Shown piece after piece: positions 24,928 through 34,105 of a DNA stretch of 64,000 nt (the first letter of the stretch is position 1; each line of letters starts with the position of its first letter). The translations under genes and the position numbers were made by a program. The notes below the pieces were generated by a model that saw only the letters and a list, made by a program, of their open reading frames with translations, was not told the origin of the DNA and ran no database searches. The DNA comes from an uncultured Eubacteriales bacterium (GTDB lineage: Bacteria; Bacillota; Clostridia; Christensenellales; Aristaeellaceae), in assembly GCA_902767565.1 (NCBI GenBank), contig CACXHY010000008.1:1-64000 (forward strand), written 5' to 3'.

Positions 24928-27327
24928 TCATCCCCTGATGACCGCGCCGTACTTCTCTTCGGCCAGTTTCAGGATCTTGTCCATGGCCTTGCCGATCTCG
25001 GCTTCCGTCAGCGTCCGGTCGGGCGCACGGAAGACGAAGGAGAAGGCGACGGATTTTCTGTCGGGGCCCAGCACCGGGCTGCGGTAGACATCGAACATCT
25101 TCGCGTCCTCCAGCAGACTGCCGCCCGCGGCGGAGAGATCCCGCAGCATGGGGCCGGCCTCCACCGTCTCCGCCATGACCAGGCTCAGGTCGCGGCTGAC
25201 GGCGGGGAAGCGGGGCATGGGCTTCACGGTGCCCATGGGGGTCTGCATGCGCAGCAGCTGGTCCAGGTCCAGCTCCGCGATGCAGGCCCGGGCGGTGAGC
25301 TCAAAGCGGTCCCGCACATCGGGGTTCACCTCGCCGATGACGCACACGGTCTCATTGCCGCTGACCAGCCGCGCCGCGCGTCCGGGGTGCAGGTAGGTCT
25401 CGGTGAAGCGCTCCGCAGTGAAGGGCACGCCCAGGGCATTCAGCAGGCGCTCGCACACGGCCCGCAGGGTGAAGAAGTCCACTGCCTTGCCGTAGCCGCC
25501 CAGGCACAGCTTCCGGGTCTCGGAGGGCAGGTTTTCCGCGGTGCGGGCCGCCGGGTCGAAGACGGTGGAAGCCTCGAAGAGCAGGGCGGTCTCGTTGCCG
25601 TGGTTGATGTTGAGGGCCAGGGTCTTCAGCATGTCCGGCACAAGAGTGGTGCGCATGACGGAGGTATCCTCGCCCAGGGGGTTGCGGATGGCCAGCATGT
25701 TCAGCCGGGGATCGCCCTCGGCCAGGCCCAGCTTCTCCACGCTCTTCGGGCTGACGAAGGAGTAGTTCATGATCTCGCAGAAGCCCAGCCCCGTCAGCAG
25801 GCCGGACGCGGTGTCCCGCAGACGCATCTGCGCGGAGCGGCCGCCGGGCGTGGTCTCGCCCCGCAAGGGGGTGCCGGGGATGTGATCGTAGCCGTAGACC
25901 CGGAGGGCCTCCTCGCACAGGTCGGCCTCGCCCACGGTGATGTCCTGACGGAAGTCGGGCACGGTGCAGGTCAGCAGGTCGCCTTCCCGCTTCACGCCGA
26001 AGTGCAGGCTCTCCAGGATGCGGACGATGTCCTCCGGCGGGATGTCCACGCCAGCCCGGCGGGCGATGCGGGCGCAGGAGCCGGTCACCACCTGCTCGGG
26101 GACGGGGTCCGGCCAGAGGTCGATGACGCCGGGTACGACGTCGCCCGCGTCCAGCTCATGGATCAGCTGGCAGGCGCGCTGCATGGCCTCCAGGGGCGTG
26201 CGGATGTTGACGCCCTTCTCGAAGCGGCCGGAGGACTCGGTGCGGATGCCCAGCGCCCGGGCGGTCAGGCGGGTGGCGGCGTAGTCGAAGACCGCGCACT
26301 CGAACATGACGCTGCGGGTGCTCTCCGTGATCTCGCTCTCCTCGCCGCCCATGACGCCCGCCACGCAGGAGGGCTTCTCCGCGTCGCAGATGGCCAGCTG
26401 ACCGGCCTGCATCTCGTGCTGCTTACCGTCCAGGGTGGTGATGGTTTCTCCCGCCTTCGCCCGGCGGACGATGACGTGACGCCCCGCCACCTTGTCCAGG
26501 TCAAAGGCGTGCATGGGGTGGCCGGTCTCCAGCATCACGAAGTTGGTGATGTCCACCACGTTGTTGATGGAGCGCATGCCCGCACCGAAAAGGTATTCCC
26601 GCAGCCACTTGGGCGAGGGGCCCACGCGCACGTTGTCGATGACCCGGGCCACGTACCGGGGGCAGAGATCGGGATCCTCCACCTCGACCTTCACATAGTC
26701 GCGGATGTCGCCCTTGCCTGTCTCGGTGACGGTGATGGCGGGCTTTTTGAATTCGGTGCCCAGCGCCACGGCGGTCTCCCGGGCGATGCCCCACACGGAG
26801 AGGCAGTCCGGGCGGTTGGCCAGCACCTCGAAGTCCATGACGGTGTCGTCCAGGCCCAGGATGGGCTTCACGTCCGCACCCAGAGGATAGTCTTCGTTGA
26901 AAACCAGGATGCCTTTTTCCCAGATGTTGGGATAGAGTTCCGGCGGCACGCCCAGCTCCTGGCCGGAGCAGATCATGCCCTCGGAGACCTCGCCCCGCAT
27001 CTTGCCCTTCTTGATCTTCACGCCGCCGGGGAGCCGGGCGCCCGCCAGGGCTACGGGCACCAGCTGTCCCGCCGCCACGTTGGGCGCGCCGCAGACGATC
27101 TGCAGGGGCGCTTCGCCGCCCACGTCCACGGTGGTGATGTGCAGATGATCGGAATCGGGGTGGTCCACGCAGGTCAGGACGCGCCCGACCACCACGTTCT
27201 CCACCTCTGCGCCCAGAGCCTCATAGCCCTCCACGCCGTCGCCGATCATGATCATCTTGTTCATATAGGTCTCCGCGTCCGCCGGGATGTCGGCGTACTC
27301 GCGGATCCATTTCATGGGTACCTTCAT
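24928..27327 (-). CDS. pheT: Phenylalanyl-tRNA synthetase beta subunit
   Basis: The 799-residue subunit pairs with PheS to form the alpha2-beta2 enzyme that charges tRNA-Phe. An N-terminal EMAP-like tRNA-binding domain spans about 40-150 (VVGRVLTCVDHPDSDHLH, QIVCGAPNVAAGQ). It is followed by the B3/B4 editing domain, B5 domain, a catalytic-like core without catalysis, and the C-terminal anticodon-binding FDX-ACB domain (about 705-798; FPAVSRDLSLVM). Length is typical (about 790-810). The start has AGGAGGAG upstream, 15 bases after the pheS stop, so the two are co-transcribed. Confidence 0.97.
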   Translation of the reverse strand: MKVPMKWIREYADIPADAETYMNKMIMIGDGVEGYEALGAEVENVVVGRVLTCVDHPDSDHLHITTVDVGGEAPLQIVCGAPNVAAGQLVPVALAGARLPGGVKIKKGKMRGEVSEGMICSGQELGVPPELYPNIWEKGILVFNEDYPLGADVKPILGLDDTVMDFEVLANRPDCLSVWGIARETAVALGTEFKKPAITVTETGKGDIRDYVKVEVEDPDLCPRYVARVIDNVRVGPSPKWLREYLFGAGMRSINNVVDITNFVMLETGHPMHAFDLDKVAGRHVIVRRAKAGETITTLDGKQHEMQAGQLAICDAEKPSCVAGVMGGEESEITESTRSVMFECAVFDYAATRLTARALGIRTESSGRFEKGVNIRTPLEAMQRACQLIHELDAGDVVPGVIDLWPDPVPEQVVTGSCARIARRAGVDIPPEDIVRILESLHFGVKREGDLLTCTVPDFRQDITVGEADLCEEALRVYGYDHIPGTPLRGETTPGGRSAQMRLRDTASGLLTGLGFCEIMNYSFVSPKSVEKLGLAEGDPRLNMLAIRNPLGEDTSVMRTTLVPDMLKTLALNINHGNETALLFEASTVFDPAARTAENLPSETRKLCLGGYGKAVDFFTLRAVCERLLNALGVPFTAERFTETYLHPGRAARLVSGNETVCVIGEVNPDVRDRFELTARACIAELDLDQLLRMQTPMGTVKPMPRFPAVSRDLSLVMAETVEAGPMLRDLSAAGGSLLEDAKMFDVYRSPVLGPDRKSVAFSFVFRAPDRTLTEAEIGKAMDKILKLAEEKYGAVIRG

Positions 27328-27342
27328 CGCCGTCTCCTCCTC

Positions 27343-28371
27343 TCACCTGAACTGCCCAAGGAACCGCACGTCGCCCTCGTAGAGCAGGCGCAGGTCCGGG
27401 ATGCCGTAGCGCTGCATGGCGATGCGCTCCAAACCGATGCCGAAGGCAAAGCCGGAGTAGACCGTGGGGTCGATGCCGCACATCTCCAGCACGTGGGGGT
27501 TCACCATGCCGCCGCCCAGCACCTCGATCCAGCCGGTGCCCTTGCAGACGCGGCAGCCCTTGCCGTGGCAGGCCGCACAGGTCAGGTCCACCTCGGTGGA
27601 GGGCTCGGTGAAGGGGAAGAAGGAGGGGCGGAAGCGGGTGGTGATGCCCTTGCCGTACAGGCGCTCGGCGAAGGCGTTCAGCGTGCCGCGCAGGTCCGCC
27701 ATGGTGACGTCCCTGTCCACCACCAGGCCTTCCATCTGGTGGAAGACGGGGCTGTGGGTGGCGTCGGCCTCATCGGAGCGGAACACGCGGCCGGGGCAGA
27801 TCACGCGGATCGGCGGCTTGCGGCTCAGCATCGTGCGGGCCTGCATGGGGGAAGTGTGGGTGCGCAGAACGATGTTGTCGTCCACGTAAAAGGTATCCTG
27901 GGCATCCCGGGCGGGATGGTTCTTCGGGATATTCATCAGCTCGAAGTTGTAGTGATCCAGCTCCACCTCGGGGCCCTCCACCACCTCGAAGCCCATGCCC
28001 GTGAAACAGTCCACCATCTCGGCCATGACAAGGTTCACCGGGTGGGCGCTCCCCAGGGGCAGCGGCGGCACCGGCTCGGTCACGTCGATGGTCTCCTTCT
28101 GCAGGGCAGCCCGGCGTTCGATCATGCGCAGGGCTTCCTGACGGGCCTCCAGCATGGCGGTGAACTTTTCCCGGGCTTCGTTGATCATCTGACCCGCGGC
28201 GGGGCGCTCCTCCGGCAGCAGCTGGCCCATGCCCCGCAGCAGGGCGGTGAGCTCGCCCTTCTTGCCGATGATGCGGACGCGCAGGGCTTCCAGGGCCTGC
28301 TTGTCCCGGATGGTTTCGAGCTCCTGCTGCGCTGTTTCCAGCAGGTGCCCGAGGGTTTCCTTGATGCCCAT
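27343..28371 (-). CDS. pheS: Phenylalanyl-tRNA synthetase alpha subunit
   Basis: The 342-residue catalytic subunit activates phenylalanine and transfers it to tRNA-Phe. The N-terminal coiled coil covers about 1-85. The class II core has motif 1 near HPVNLVMAEMVDCFTGMGFE (quoted to 20 residues), motif 2 in HPARDAQDTFYVDD/RTHTSPMQART with FRSDEADATHSPVFHQMEG, and motif 3 in FGIGLERIAMQRYGI. A CAACHGKGCRVCKGTGW zinc-knuckle-like segment near residue 285 is a common Firmicute variant. It begins at ATG 28371 behind GAGAGGAG and follows a Phe T-box leader. Confidence 0.97.
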   Translation of the reverse strand: MGIKETLGHLLETAQQELETIRDKQALEALRVRIIGKKGELTALLRGMGQLLPEERPAAGQMINEAREKFTAMLEARQEALRMIERRAALQKETIDVTEPVPPLPLGSAHPVNLVMAEMVDCFTGMGFEVVEGPEVELDHYNFELMNIPKNHPARDAQDTFYVDDNIVLRTHTSPMQARTMLSRKPPIRVICPGRVFRSDEADATHSPVFHQMEGLVVDRDVTMADLRGTLNAFAERLYGKGITTRFRPSFFPFTEPSTEVDLTCAACHGKGCRVCKGTGWIEVLGGGMVNPHVLEMCGIDPTVYSGFAFGIGLERIAMQRYGIPDLRLLYEGDVRFLGQFR

Positions 28372-28394
28372 GATGTGTTGCTCCTCTCTGGTTC

Positions 28395-28676
28395 ACATGC
28401 GGGAACCGTTCCCGCGTTCCGACAAAAGAAAATCGCCGTCCGCCAAGGGACGCCGACACGGGGCCGCGTGGTACCACCCTTTTTCCGCACGGGATGAGAT
28501 CCGATGCGCTCGATGCCGCTCACGGGGCCGATCCGGCGCAGCCTACAGACCCGTTCGGGCGTTCAGCCGCACAGCTCGGGAGGGAAGGTCCGCGCCGTCT
28601 GCCGGAACGCTCGCACCTCTCCGTTCCTCTCTTGGGCAGCCGCGGTGCGCGGATTGGTCTCCGTCATCGCCTTTCG
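28395..28676 (-). promoter_or_regulatory. Phe-specific T-box leader of pheST
   Basis: The minus strand shows GGCGATGACGGAGACC near the 5' end, AGAGAGGAAC and GGTGCGAGCGTTCC in the distal Stem I, a specifier TTC (Phe) at 28586-28584 in context GACC-TTC-CCTCC, and the T-box core GGGTGGTACCACGCGGC at 28480-28464. A terminator follows: CGTCC/GGACG with flanking pairs (28433-28456), then TTTTCTTTT. This is the usual transcriptional design. A further hairpin, GCGGGAAC/GTTCCCGC at about 28399-28415, lies between terminator and ribosome site and is not part of the standard model. Confidence 0.9.
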
Positions 28677-28682
28677 AGCGCG

Positions 28683-28711
28683 ATTATAGCACGGAAACCG
28701 GGGTATTGCAA
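28683..28711 (-). promoter_or_regulatory. Promoter of the pheST T-box transcript
   Basis: TTGCAA at 28711-28706 and TATAAT at 28688-28683, 17-base spacer. Confidence 0.85.
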
Positions 28712-28743
28712 GAGGCGCGGACGAAAGAAGACAAAACCGGCCT

Positions 28744-29175
28744 TCACCGGTCCGGCCGCGCCCGGGATCCGGCGTCGGCCAGCAGCCGCTTCAGCAGCTC
28801 ATAGCGCGCCAGCTTTTCCGATTTGGCGAAGTGTACGTCCCGGGACTGCGCCTCGGCGTGGGCATAGTCGAGGGCCCGGCCGGCAAACTGTTCGCTGGTC
28901 AGGTCGAAGGCGCAGCCGTCCACCGCGTTGAAGCAGTGGTAGTGCCCGTCCCCCAGCGGCACGCCCAGCACCTGCCCGCCGAAGAGATCCTGCGCCAGGA
29001 ACGCCGTGACGGAGCACTGGCCGAGGGTGGGATCCTCCGGCGTCCACTTCTCGCGCATCCGCGGCGCGCAGGTCTCCGGACACCAGACCTTCAGAAGCAG
29101 GGCAAACACCTCATCCGGCGTGCGTCCGCAGATGTCCCGAACATTCGCTGTGCCCTGTCCCCAGTACGTGTGCAT
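28744..29175 (-). CDS. YunG-like conserved protein
   Basis: The 143-residue product resembles the small Bacillus YunG family: a start with helix LLLKVWCPETC, then WTPEDPTLGQCSVTAFLAQD, FGGQVLGVPLGDGHYHCFN and a late DLTSEQF. In the family the conserved G-Q-C-x-V-T and the H-x-x-N segments look like a papain-like catalytic layout, but no activity is established. No signal peptide or membrane segment is present. It has a strong ribosome site (AAGGGGGGAG) and lies 27 bases after the phosphate cotransporter gene, so co-transcription is likely. Confidence 0.7.
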   Translation of the reverse strand: MHTYWGQGTANVRDICGRTPDEVFALLLKVWCPETCAPRMREKWTPEDPTLGQCSVTAFLAQDLFGGQVLGVPLGDGHYHCFNAVDGCAFDLTSEQFAGRALDYAHAEAQSRDVHFAKSEKLARYELLKRLLADAGSRARPDR

Positions 29176-29202
29176 TCCGGTCTCCCCCCTTCGCCGTGCG
29201 GT

Positions 29203-30957
29203 TCAGATGGCAAAGCGCTTCGCGTATTCCGTGTATGCGCTGCGGAAGGCGGGGCTCTCCTTCTCCCGCAGGTTGTGGGTGTAGTTGTGGGTGCGGAAGG
29301 TGTCGCTCCGCAGCTCGATCATGGCCACGGCGATGTTGGAGCAGTGGTCGGAAGCCCGCTCGCAGTTGGTGATGATGTCGTTGAAGACAAAGCCCAGGTT
29401 GATGGTGCACTTGCCGGACTGCAGCCGCTCGATGTGGTTGAGCTTGATCTGGTCGCAGAGATCGTCGATGACCTCCTCCAGCGGCTCCACCCGGGCGGCC
29501 AGGGCCAGATCCCGCTCCCGGAAGGCCGTGACCGTCATGCTGGCCATCTGGCAGACCGCCGCCGTGAGCACGTCCAGTTCATGGGCGCCTTCCTCGGAGA
29601 AGTGGATGCGCTTCTCCATGGTCTCCCGGGCACTGTGGGCCAGATTGCGGGCATGGTCGGACAGGCGTTCAAAGTCGGACAGGGTATGGAGGTACTCGGA
29701 GACCTCCTCGTTCTCCGCCGCGGTCAGGGTCTGACCGGTGAGCCTGACCAGATAGGTGCCGAGGCTGTCCTCATAGCGGTCACCGGTCTCTTCCAGGCGG
29801 ATGACTTCGTCATAGCGCTCCTCGTCCCACTGGGTGAAGAGGTTCATGGCGGTGAGCAGGGCGTGTTCGGAGAGCTCCGCCATCTCGTTGATGGTCTGGC
29901 GGCTCTGCTCCACGGCCAGGGCCGGGTGCGCCAGGAAGCGCTCTTCCAGGCGGATGGTGGGATCGGCTTCGCCCGCCTTCTTCCGGTCTTTCACCATGGC
30001 GGTGACGACCGCGGAGATCAGTCCGCAGAAGGGCAGCAGCACCACCGCCATGACCGCCCGCAGCACCATGTTGACCATGGCCGTGGAGAAGGGGTCCACT
30101 TTCATTTCGCGGAAATCCCAGTGGACGAAGGCGTCGGAGATGTAGAACAGGGAAGCGCAGACGATGACCCCGGCCACGGTGATCACCGGATAGATCATGG
30201 CGGCCCGCTTGCCATTGGCGGTGGCGCCGATGGCGGACATCATCACGGGGGCGGAAGCGCCGATGGCCACGCCCATCAGCAGGGGAAAGGCTTCGTTGAA
30301 GGTCATGGCGCCGGTCACGGACAGGGCCTGCACGATACCGACGGCGGCGGAGGCCGACTGCAGCAGGGCCGTCGCCACAAGGCCGATCAGGATGCCGATC
30401 ACCGGGTGGGACAGGGAGGTCAGGGCGTCGATGAACCAGTCCTGCTTTCCGAGACCCTCCACCGATCCGCTCATGGTGCTCAGGCCGAACATCAGCACGG
30501 CGAAGCCCATCAGCATGTCGGACACGTCGTGCATGCGCTGTTTCTTCGAGAGCATGCGCAGCAGGATGCCCGTCAGCGCCACGACGCCGGTGAGGGTCGC
30601 CGAGGAGAGCACGGAAGCGATGCCGGATCCTCCCGGCAGGTAGCTCAGGCAGATCACCCAGCCGGTGATGGATGTCCCCAGCACAGCGCCGAGGATCACG
30701 CCGGTCGCCTGCTTGACCTTCATCACGCCGGCGTTCACAAAGCCCACCACCATGACGGCCGTGGCGCAGGAGGACTGGATCACGCCGGTCACCGCCGTGC
30801 CGAGCAGCATGCCGCGCAGAGGCGTGCCGGAGAGCCGGAAGAGCACCGGCGCAAAGCTGTTGCCGGACAGACGTTTCAGGCTGTCGCCCATCAGCCCCAT
30901 GCCGAAGAGGAACAGAGCGATGCCGCTGAGAAGCGCCACGATTTCAGGAAAGCTCAT
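29203..30957 (-). CDS. Na+/Pi cotransporter family protein with C-terminal PhoU domain
   Basis: The 584-residue protein has about nine membrane segments (residues 1-320) with the inverted QSS repeats of the family, GVIQSSCATAVMVVGFVNAG and ALLQSASAAVGIVQALS, which form the substrate site in NptA-type transporters. The cytoplasmic C-terminal part (about 345-560) is helical and PhoU-like (FERLSDHARNLAHSA, CERASDHCSNIA). The family imports phosphate with sodium; fused PhoU domains probably sense or gate. It is divergent from a two-component operon and has a Pho-box-like sequence in the shared intergenic region. The start has GAGGTGAA upstream. Confidence 0.9.
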   Translation of the reverse strand: MSFPEIVALLSGIALFLFGMGLMGDSLKRLSGNSFAPVLFRLSGTPLRGMLLGTAVTGVIQSSCATAVMVVGFVNAGVMKVKQATGVILGAVLGTSITGWVICLSYLPGGSGIASVLSSATLTGVVALTGILLRMLSKKQRMHDVSDMLMGFAVLMFGLSTMSGSVEGLGKQDWFIDALTSLSHPVIGILIGLVATALLQSASAAVGIVQALSVTGAMTFNEAFPLLMGVAIGASAPVMMSAIGATANGKRAAMIYPVITVAGVIVCASLFYISDAFVHWDFREMKVDPFSTAMVNMVLRAVMAVVLLPFCGLISAVVTAMVKDRKKAGEADPTIRLEERFLAHPALAVEQSRQTINEMAELSEHALLTAMNLFTQWDEERYDEVIRLEETGDRYEDSLGTYLVRLTGQTLTAAENEEVSEYLHTLSDFERLSDHARNLAHSARETMEKRIHFSEEGAHELDVLTAAVCQMASMTVTAFRERDLALAARVEPLEEVIDDLCDQIKLNHIERLQSGKCTINLGFVFNDIITNCERASDHCSNIAVAMIELRSDTFRTHNYTHNLREKESPAFRSAYTEYAKRFAI

Positions 30958-31033
30958 ACATTCACCTCATGAAGGGAACACGAACAGAGCGGTTCGGGAC
31001 CCGACGGTCCCGCGTGTATCATGGCACACATCG

Positions 31034-31073
31034 TGTAAAGCCCGCCATCGGATGAAGGTTAAATCTTTGTAAA
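31034..31073 (-). promoter_or_regulatory. Candidate PhoP box between the Na/Pi cotransporter and the two-component operon
   Basis: On the minus strand TTTACA (31073-31068), five bases, TTAACC (31062-31057), and again TTTACA (31039-31034). Bacillus PhoP sites are TT(A/T/C)ACA-like hexamers spaced about five bases. The first pair fits this spacing; the third hexamer is 17 bases further on. The link to phosphate is supported by the neighbouring Na/Pi gene but is an inference. Confidence 0.4.
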
Positions 31074-31161
31074 GTGTGCCGGGGCACGACCGCAAAAATC
31101 CCTTCCCGGGATATGCGAACCGGGACTTTTGTGATATGATGGCGCGGAGGGGGTGACCACG

Positions 31162-31839
31162 GTGATCTATCTGCTGGAGGACGACGCCAGCATCCGCAAG
31201 CTGGTCATTTACGCCCTGCAGAGCCAGGGCTGGGAAGCGGAGGGGTTCGAGCGCCCCTCCCTGTTCCGCGCGGCCATGGAGAAGAGGAGCCCCGACCTCC
31301 TGCTGCTGGACATCATGCTGCCCGAGGAGGACGGGATCAGCATCCTGCGGTCTCTGCGGGCGGACCGGCAGACCGCGAAGCTCCCGGTGATCCTGCTGAC
31401 CGCCCGCACCGCGGAATACGACCGCGTGGAGGGGCTGGACAGCGGCGCAGACGACTATATCGTGAAGCCCTTCGGGATGATGGAGCTTCTGGCGCGGGTG
31501 CGGGCCGTGCTGCGGCGCGCGGGACAGAGCGAGCCGGAGGACACCGTCAGAAGCGGCGGACTGATCCTCTCCCGCGGCAGGCACGAGGTGCTGTGCGGCG
31601 GTCAGCCCGTCTCCCTGACGAACAAGGAATTCGATCTTTTGTGTGTGCTGGCCGAACATGAGGGGCACGTCATCGACCGCGCCCGGCTGATGGATGAGGT
31701 CTGGGGGCTCGGCTCCGAGCCGGAGAACCGCACCCTGGACGTGCACATCCGCTCCCTCCGCAGCAAGCTGGAGGAAGAGGGCGAGCGCATCGAGACCGTG
31801 CGGGGCATCGGTTACCGTCTGAGGGAGGCCGGCACATGA
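31162..31839 (+). CDS. OmpR/PhoB-family response regulator
   Basis: The 225-residue regulator has a receiver domain (about 1-115) with acidic pocket LEDD, phosphoacceptor Asp in LLLDIMLPEEDGI, Thr in LLTARTAEYD and Lys in DYIVKPFG. A winged-helix DNA-binding domain covers about 125-222 (LTNKEFDLLCVLAEHEG, RTLDVHIRSLRSKLE, VRGIGYRL). The GTG at 31162 is preferred because GGAGGGGG lies eight bases upstream; the GTG at 31153 overlaps that site. A TATGAT at 31135-31140 may be its -10. Its stop overlaps the kinase ATG (ATGA), so they form one two-component system. Confidence 0.92.
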   Translation: MIYLLEDDASIRKLVIYALQSQGWEAEGFERPSLFRAAMEKRSPDLLLLDIMLPEEDGISILRSLRADRQTAKLPVILLTARTAEYDRVEGLDSGADDYIVKPFGMMELLARVRAVLRRAGQSEPEDTVRSGGLILSRGRHEVLCGGQPVSLTNKEFDLLCVLAEHEGHVIDRARLMDEVWGLGSEPENRTLDVHIRSLRSKLEEEGERIETVRGIGYRLREAGT

Positions 31840-33158
31840 CGCGACGGATCTTTGTGGACGTGCTGCTCCTCAGCCTGGGCGTGCTTCTGATCTGCGGCGG
31901 CATCTTCTTCGGCCTGCGGTACGCCCAGACCGTGGAGGAGAACTACGATGCCCTGGCGGAAGAAGCCGCCTATGCGCTCACCGGCGTGGCCCTTTCCGGG
32001 CAGTCCTATCTGGAAGCGCTGGAGACGACCGACCGGGTCACCTGGATCGGTCCGGACGGCACCGTGCGGTATGACAGCGGATCCGCGGATCTGACCGGCA
32101 CCCGTCCCGGGGATCCGGAGATCCGCGCAGCCTTCACGGAAGGAGAAGGCCGCGCCATCCACGACGCCGTTCCCGGCGGGGTGAGTACCATATACGTGGC
32201 CGTCCGCAGCGGCGACGGCAGCGTGCTGCGGCTGTCCCGGCCCGTGAGCCCGGCTGCCTATGCCTTTTCCTCCGTCTCGCCGGTGCTTTGGACGGCGCTG
32301 CTCCTGCTGCTCGTCTCCGCCGCGCTGGCCTTCTCCGTCTCCCGGCGGATCCTGCGGCCCATCAACGAGATGGACCCGGAAAACCCGGACGTGTCCCGGG
32401 TGTATCCCGAGCTCCTGCCCCTCATCAGCCGCATCCGGGAGCAGCAGGACCAGATCCGGCAGGAGGCCGAAAGCCGGGAGTCCCTGCGCAAGGAGTTCAC
32501 CGCCAACGTCTCCCACGAGCTGAAGACGCCGCTGACCTCGATCTCCGGCTTCGCGGAGCTCATGCGGGACGGCCTGGTGCCCCCGGAACGCATCCCGGAG
32601 TTTTCATCCGATATCTATCGCGAGAGCCAGAGACTGATCGCGCTGGTGGATGATATCATGCGCCTCAGCCGGCTGGATGAGGCGCAGGGCTTCCCGGATC
32701 CCGAAGCGGTCAGCCTGGACGGGATGGCGGAGGAGATCTGCCGCACCCTGGAGCCCCTGGCGGCCAGGCGCGGCATCACCATCCGCACCGCAGGCACCGA
32801 GGCCGCCACCACAGGCGTGCGCCAGGTCCTGCACGAGATGATCTATAACCTGGTGGACAACGCCGTGAAGTACAACGTGGACGGCGGCAGCGTCACCGTG
32901 GAGACCGGCATCCGGGACAGCCGCCCCTATGTGGCGGTCACGGACACGGGCATCGGCATCCCGGAGAGCGAGCAGGAGCGGGTATTCGAGCGGTTCTACC
33001 GGGTGGACAAGAGCCACTCCAAGACCATCGGCGGCACAGGTCTGGGCCTGTCCATCGTCAAACACGGCGCCCAGTACCACCACGCATCGGTGAAGCTTGA
33101 GAGCAAGCCCGGAGAGGGCACGCGGATCGTGGTCAGCTTCGCGGGGAGAGAGTCATGA
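31836..33158 (+). CDS. Sensor histidine kinase, PhoR-like
   Basis: The 440-residue kinase has a transmembrane helix near residues 7-28, an extracytoplasmic sensor region (about 30-145), a second helix (about 148-170), a short HAMP-like linker, the dimerisation helix with phospho-His in NVSHELKTPLTSISGF near 230, and an ATPase domain with N-box YNLVDNAVKYN, G1 VTDTGIGIP, F-box ERFYRVDKSHS and G2 GGTGLGLSIVKH. This layout matches PhoR/WalK-type kinases. It overlaps the regulator upstream and the ABC ATPase downstream by four bases each. The regulator is the obvious partner; the signal is unknown. Confidence 0.92.
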   Translation: MTRRIFVDVLLLSLGVLLICGGIFFGLRYAQTVEENYDALAEEAAYALTGVALSGQSYLEALETTDRVTWIGPDGTVRYDSGSADLTGTRPGDPEIRAAFTEGEGRAIHDAVPGGVSTIYVAVRSGDGSVLRLSRPVSPAAYAFSSVSPVLWTALLLLLVSAALAFSVSRRILRPINEMDPENPDVSRVYPELLPLISRIREQQDQIRQEAESRESLRKEFTANVSHELKTPLTSISGFAELMRDGLVPPERIPEFSSDIYRESQRLIALVDDIMRLSRLDEAQGFPDPEAVSLDGMAEEICRTLEPLAARRGITIRTAGTEAATTGVRQVLHEMIYNLVDNAVKYNVDGGSVTVETGIRDSRPYVAVTDTGIGIPESEQERVFERFYRVDKSHSKTIGGTGLGLSIVKHGAQYHHASVKLESKPGEGTRIVVSFAGRES

Positions 33159-34105
33159 TCGAACTGAAACATGTGGACAAGTTTTACGGCAGAGTGCAGG
33201 CGCTCAAGGACGTCTCCCTCACCGCCGGAAAGGGCGAGATCGTCGGCCTGCTGGGGGTCAACGGCGCGGGAAAGAGCACGGCGCTGAATCTGATGACCGG
33301 GTATTTCCCGCCCACGTCCGGCACCGTCACCGTGGACGGCGTGGACATGCTGGCGGATCCCCTCGGCTGCAAGCGGCGCATCGGGTATCTCCCGGAGCAG
33401 CCGCCGCTTTACGATGAGATGACCGTGACGGAGTATCTCACCTTCGTGAGCCGGCTTCGGGAAGTGAAAGCCGGATCCGTCCCCGCGCACGTGAAGGACA
33501 TCATCGCGCTGTGCGGCCTGTCCGAGGTGGCGGGGCGCCCGCTGGGAAAGCTCTCCAAGGGTTACCGGCAGCGCTCGGGCGTGGCCCAGGCCCTCTGCGG
33601 AGATCCGCCGACGCTGGTGATGGACGAGCCGACGGTGGGTCTGGATCCACGGCAGGTGGTGGAGATCCGCGAACTCATCCGCACCCTGGGAAAGACCCAC
33701 ACCGTTGTTTTCTCCTCCCATGTGCTCAGCGAGGTGCAGCAGCTTTGCACCCGGGCCGTCATCCTCCACGGGGGACGGGTAGCGGCCAATGTCACCCTGG
33801 ACAAGCTGTCCGACGGCGCTTTCACCCGCCTGCGCGCCGTCATCGCCATGCAGGAGAAGCGGCTGATGCCTCTGCTGCGGGAACTGCCGGGGCTCATCGA
33901 GGCCAAAGCCCATCCCGGCCGGGACGGCGGGAAGACCGAATGCACCCTGGTCTTTGACCGGGAGAGCGACCCGAGCCAGCCCGTTCACCGGCTGAACCGG
34001 CTGATGGCGGCCCACGGGGCCAGCATCCTCATGCTGGTGCCCGAGCAGGACAGCCTGGAGGCTCTCTTCCTGAGAGCGACGTCCGGAGAGGAGGGAACGC
34101 CGTGA
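33155..34105 (+). CDS. ABC transporter ATP-binding protein, GldA-like
   Basis: The 316-residue ATPase has Walker A GVNGAGKSTALNLM near 35-48, a Q-loop in YLPEQPPLYDEMTV, signature LSKGYRQRSGVAQAL, Walker B TLVMDEPTVGLDPRQV and H-loop FSSHVLSEV. The C-terminal tail (about 220-316) is the extension seen in CcmA/GldA-type ATPases working with ABC-2 permeases. It starts at an ATG overlapping the kinase stop and its stop overlaps the permease GTG. With the next two genes it makes a Gld-like export or envelope system; the substrate is unknown. Confidence 0.9.
   Translation: MIELKHVDKFYGRVQALKDVSLTAGKGEIVGLLGVNGAGKSTALNLMTGYFPPTSGTVTVDGVDMLADPLGCKRRIGYLPEQPPLYDEMTVTEYLTFVSRLREVKAGSVPAHVKDIIALCGLSEVAGRPLGKLSKGYRQRSGVAQALCGDPPTLVMDEPTVGLDPRQVVEIRELIRTLGKTHTVVFSSHVLSEVQQLCTRAVILHGGRVAANVTLDKLSDGAFTRLRAVIAMQEKRLMPLLRELPGLIEAKAHPGRDGGKTECTLVFDRESDPSQPVHRLNRLMAAHGASILMLVPEQDSLEALFLRATSGEEGTP

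Noticed and set aside
24808-28497. Plus-strand open frame of 1229 codons across pheT, pheS and their leader
   Set aside because: Antisense to pheST; it runs through the T-box and the tRNA-proximal spacer and lacks any recognisable domain.
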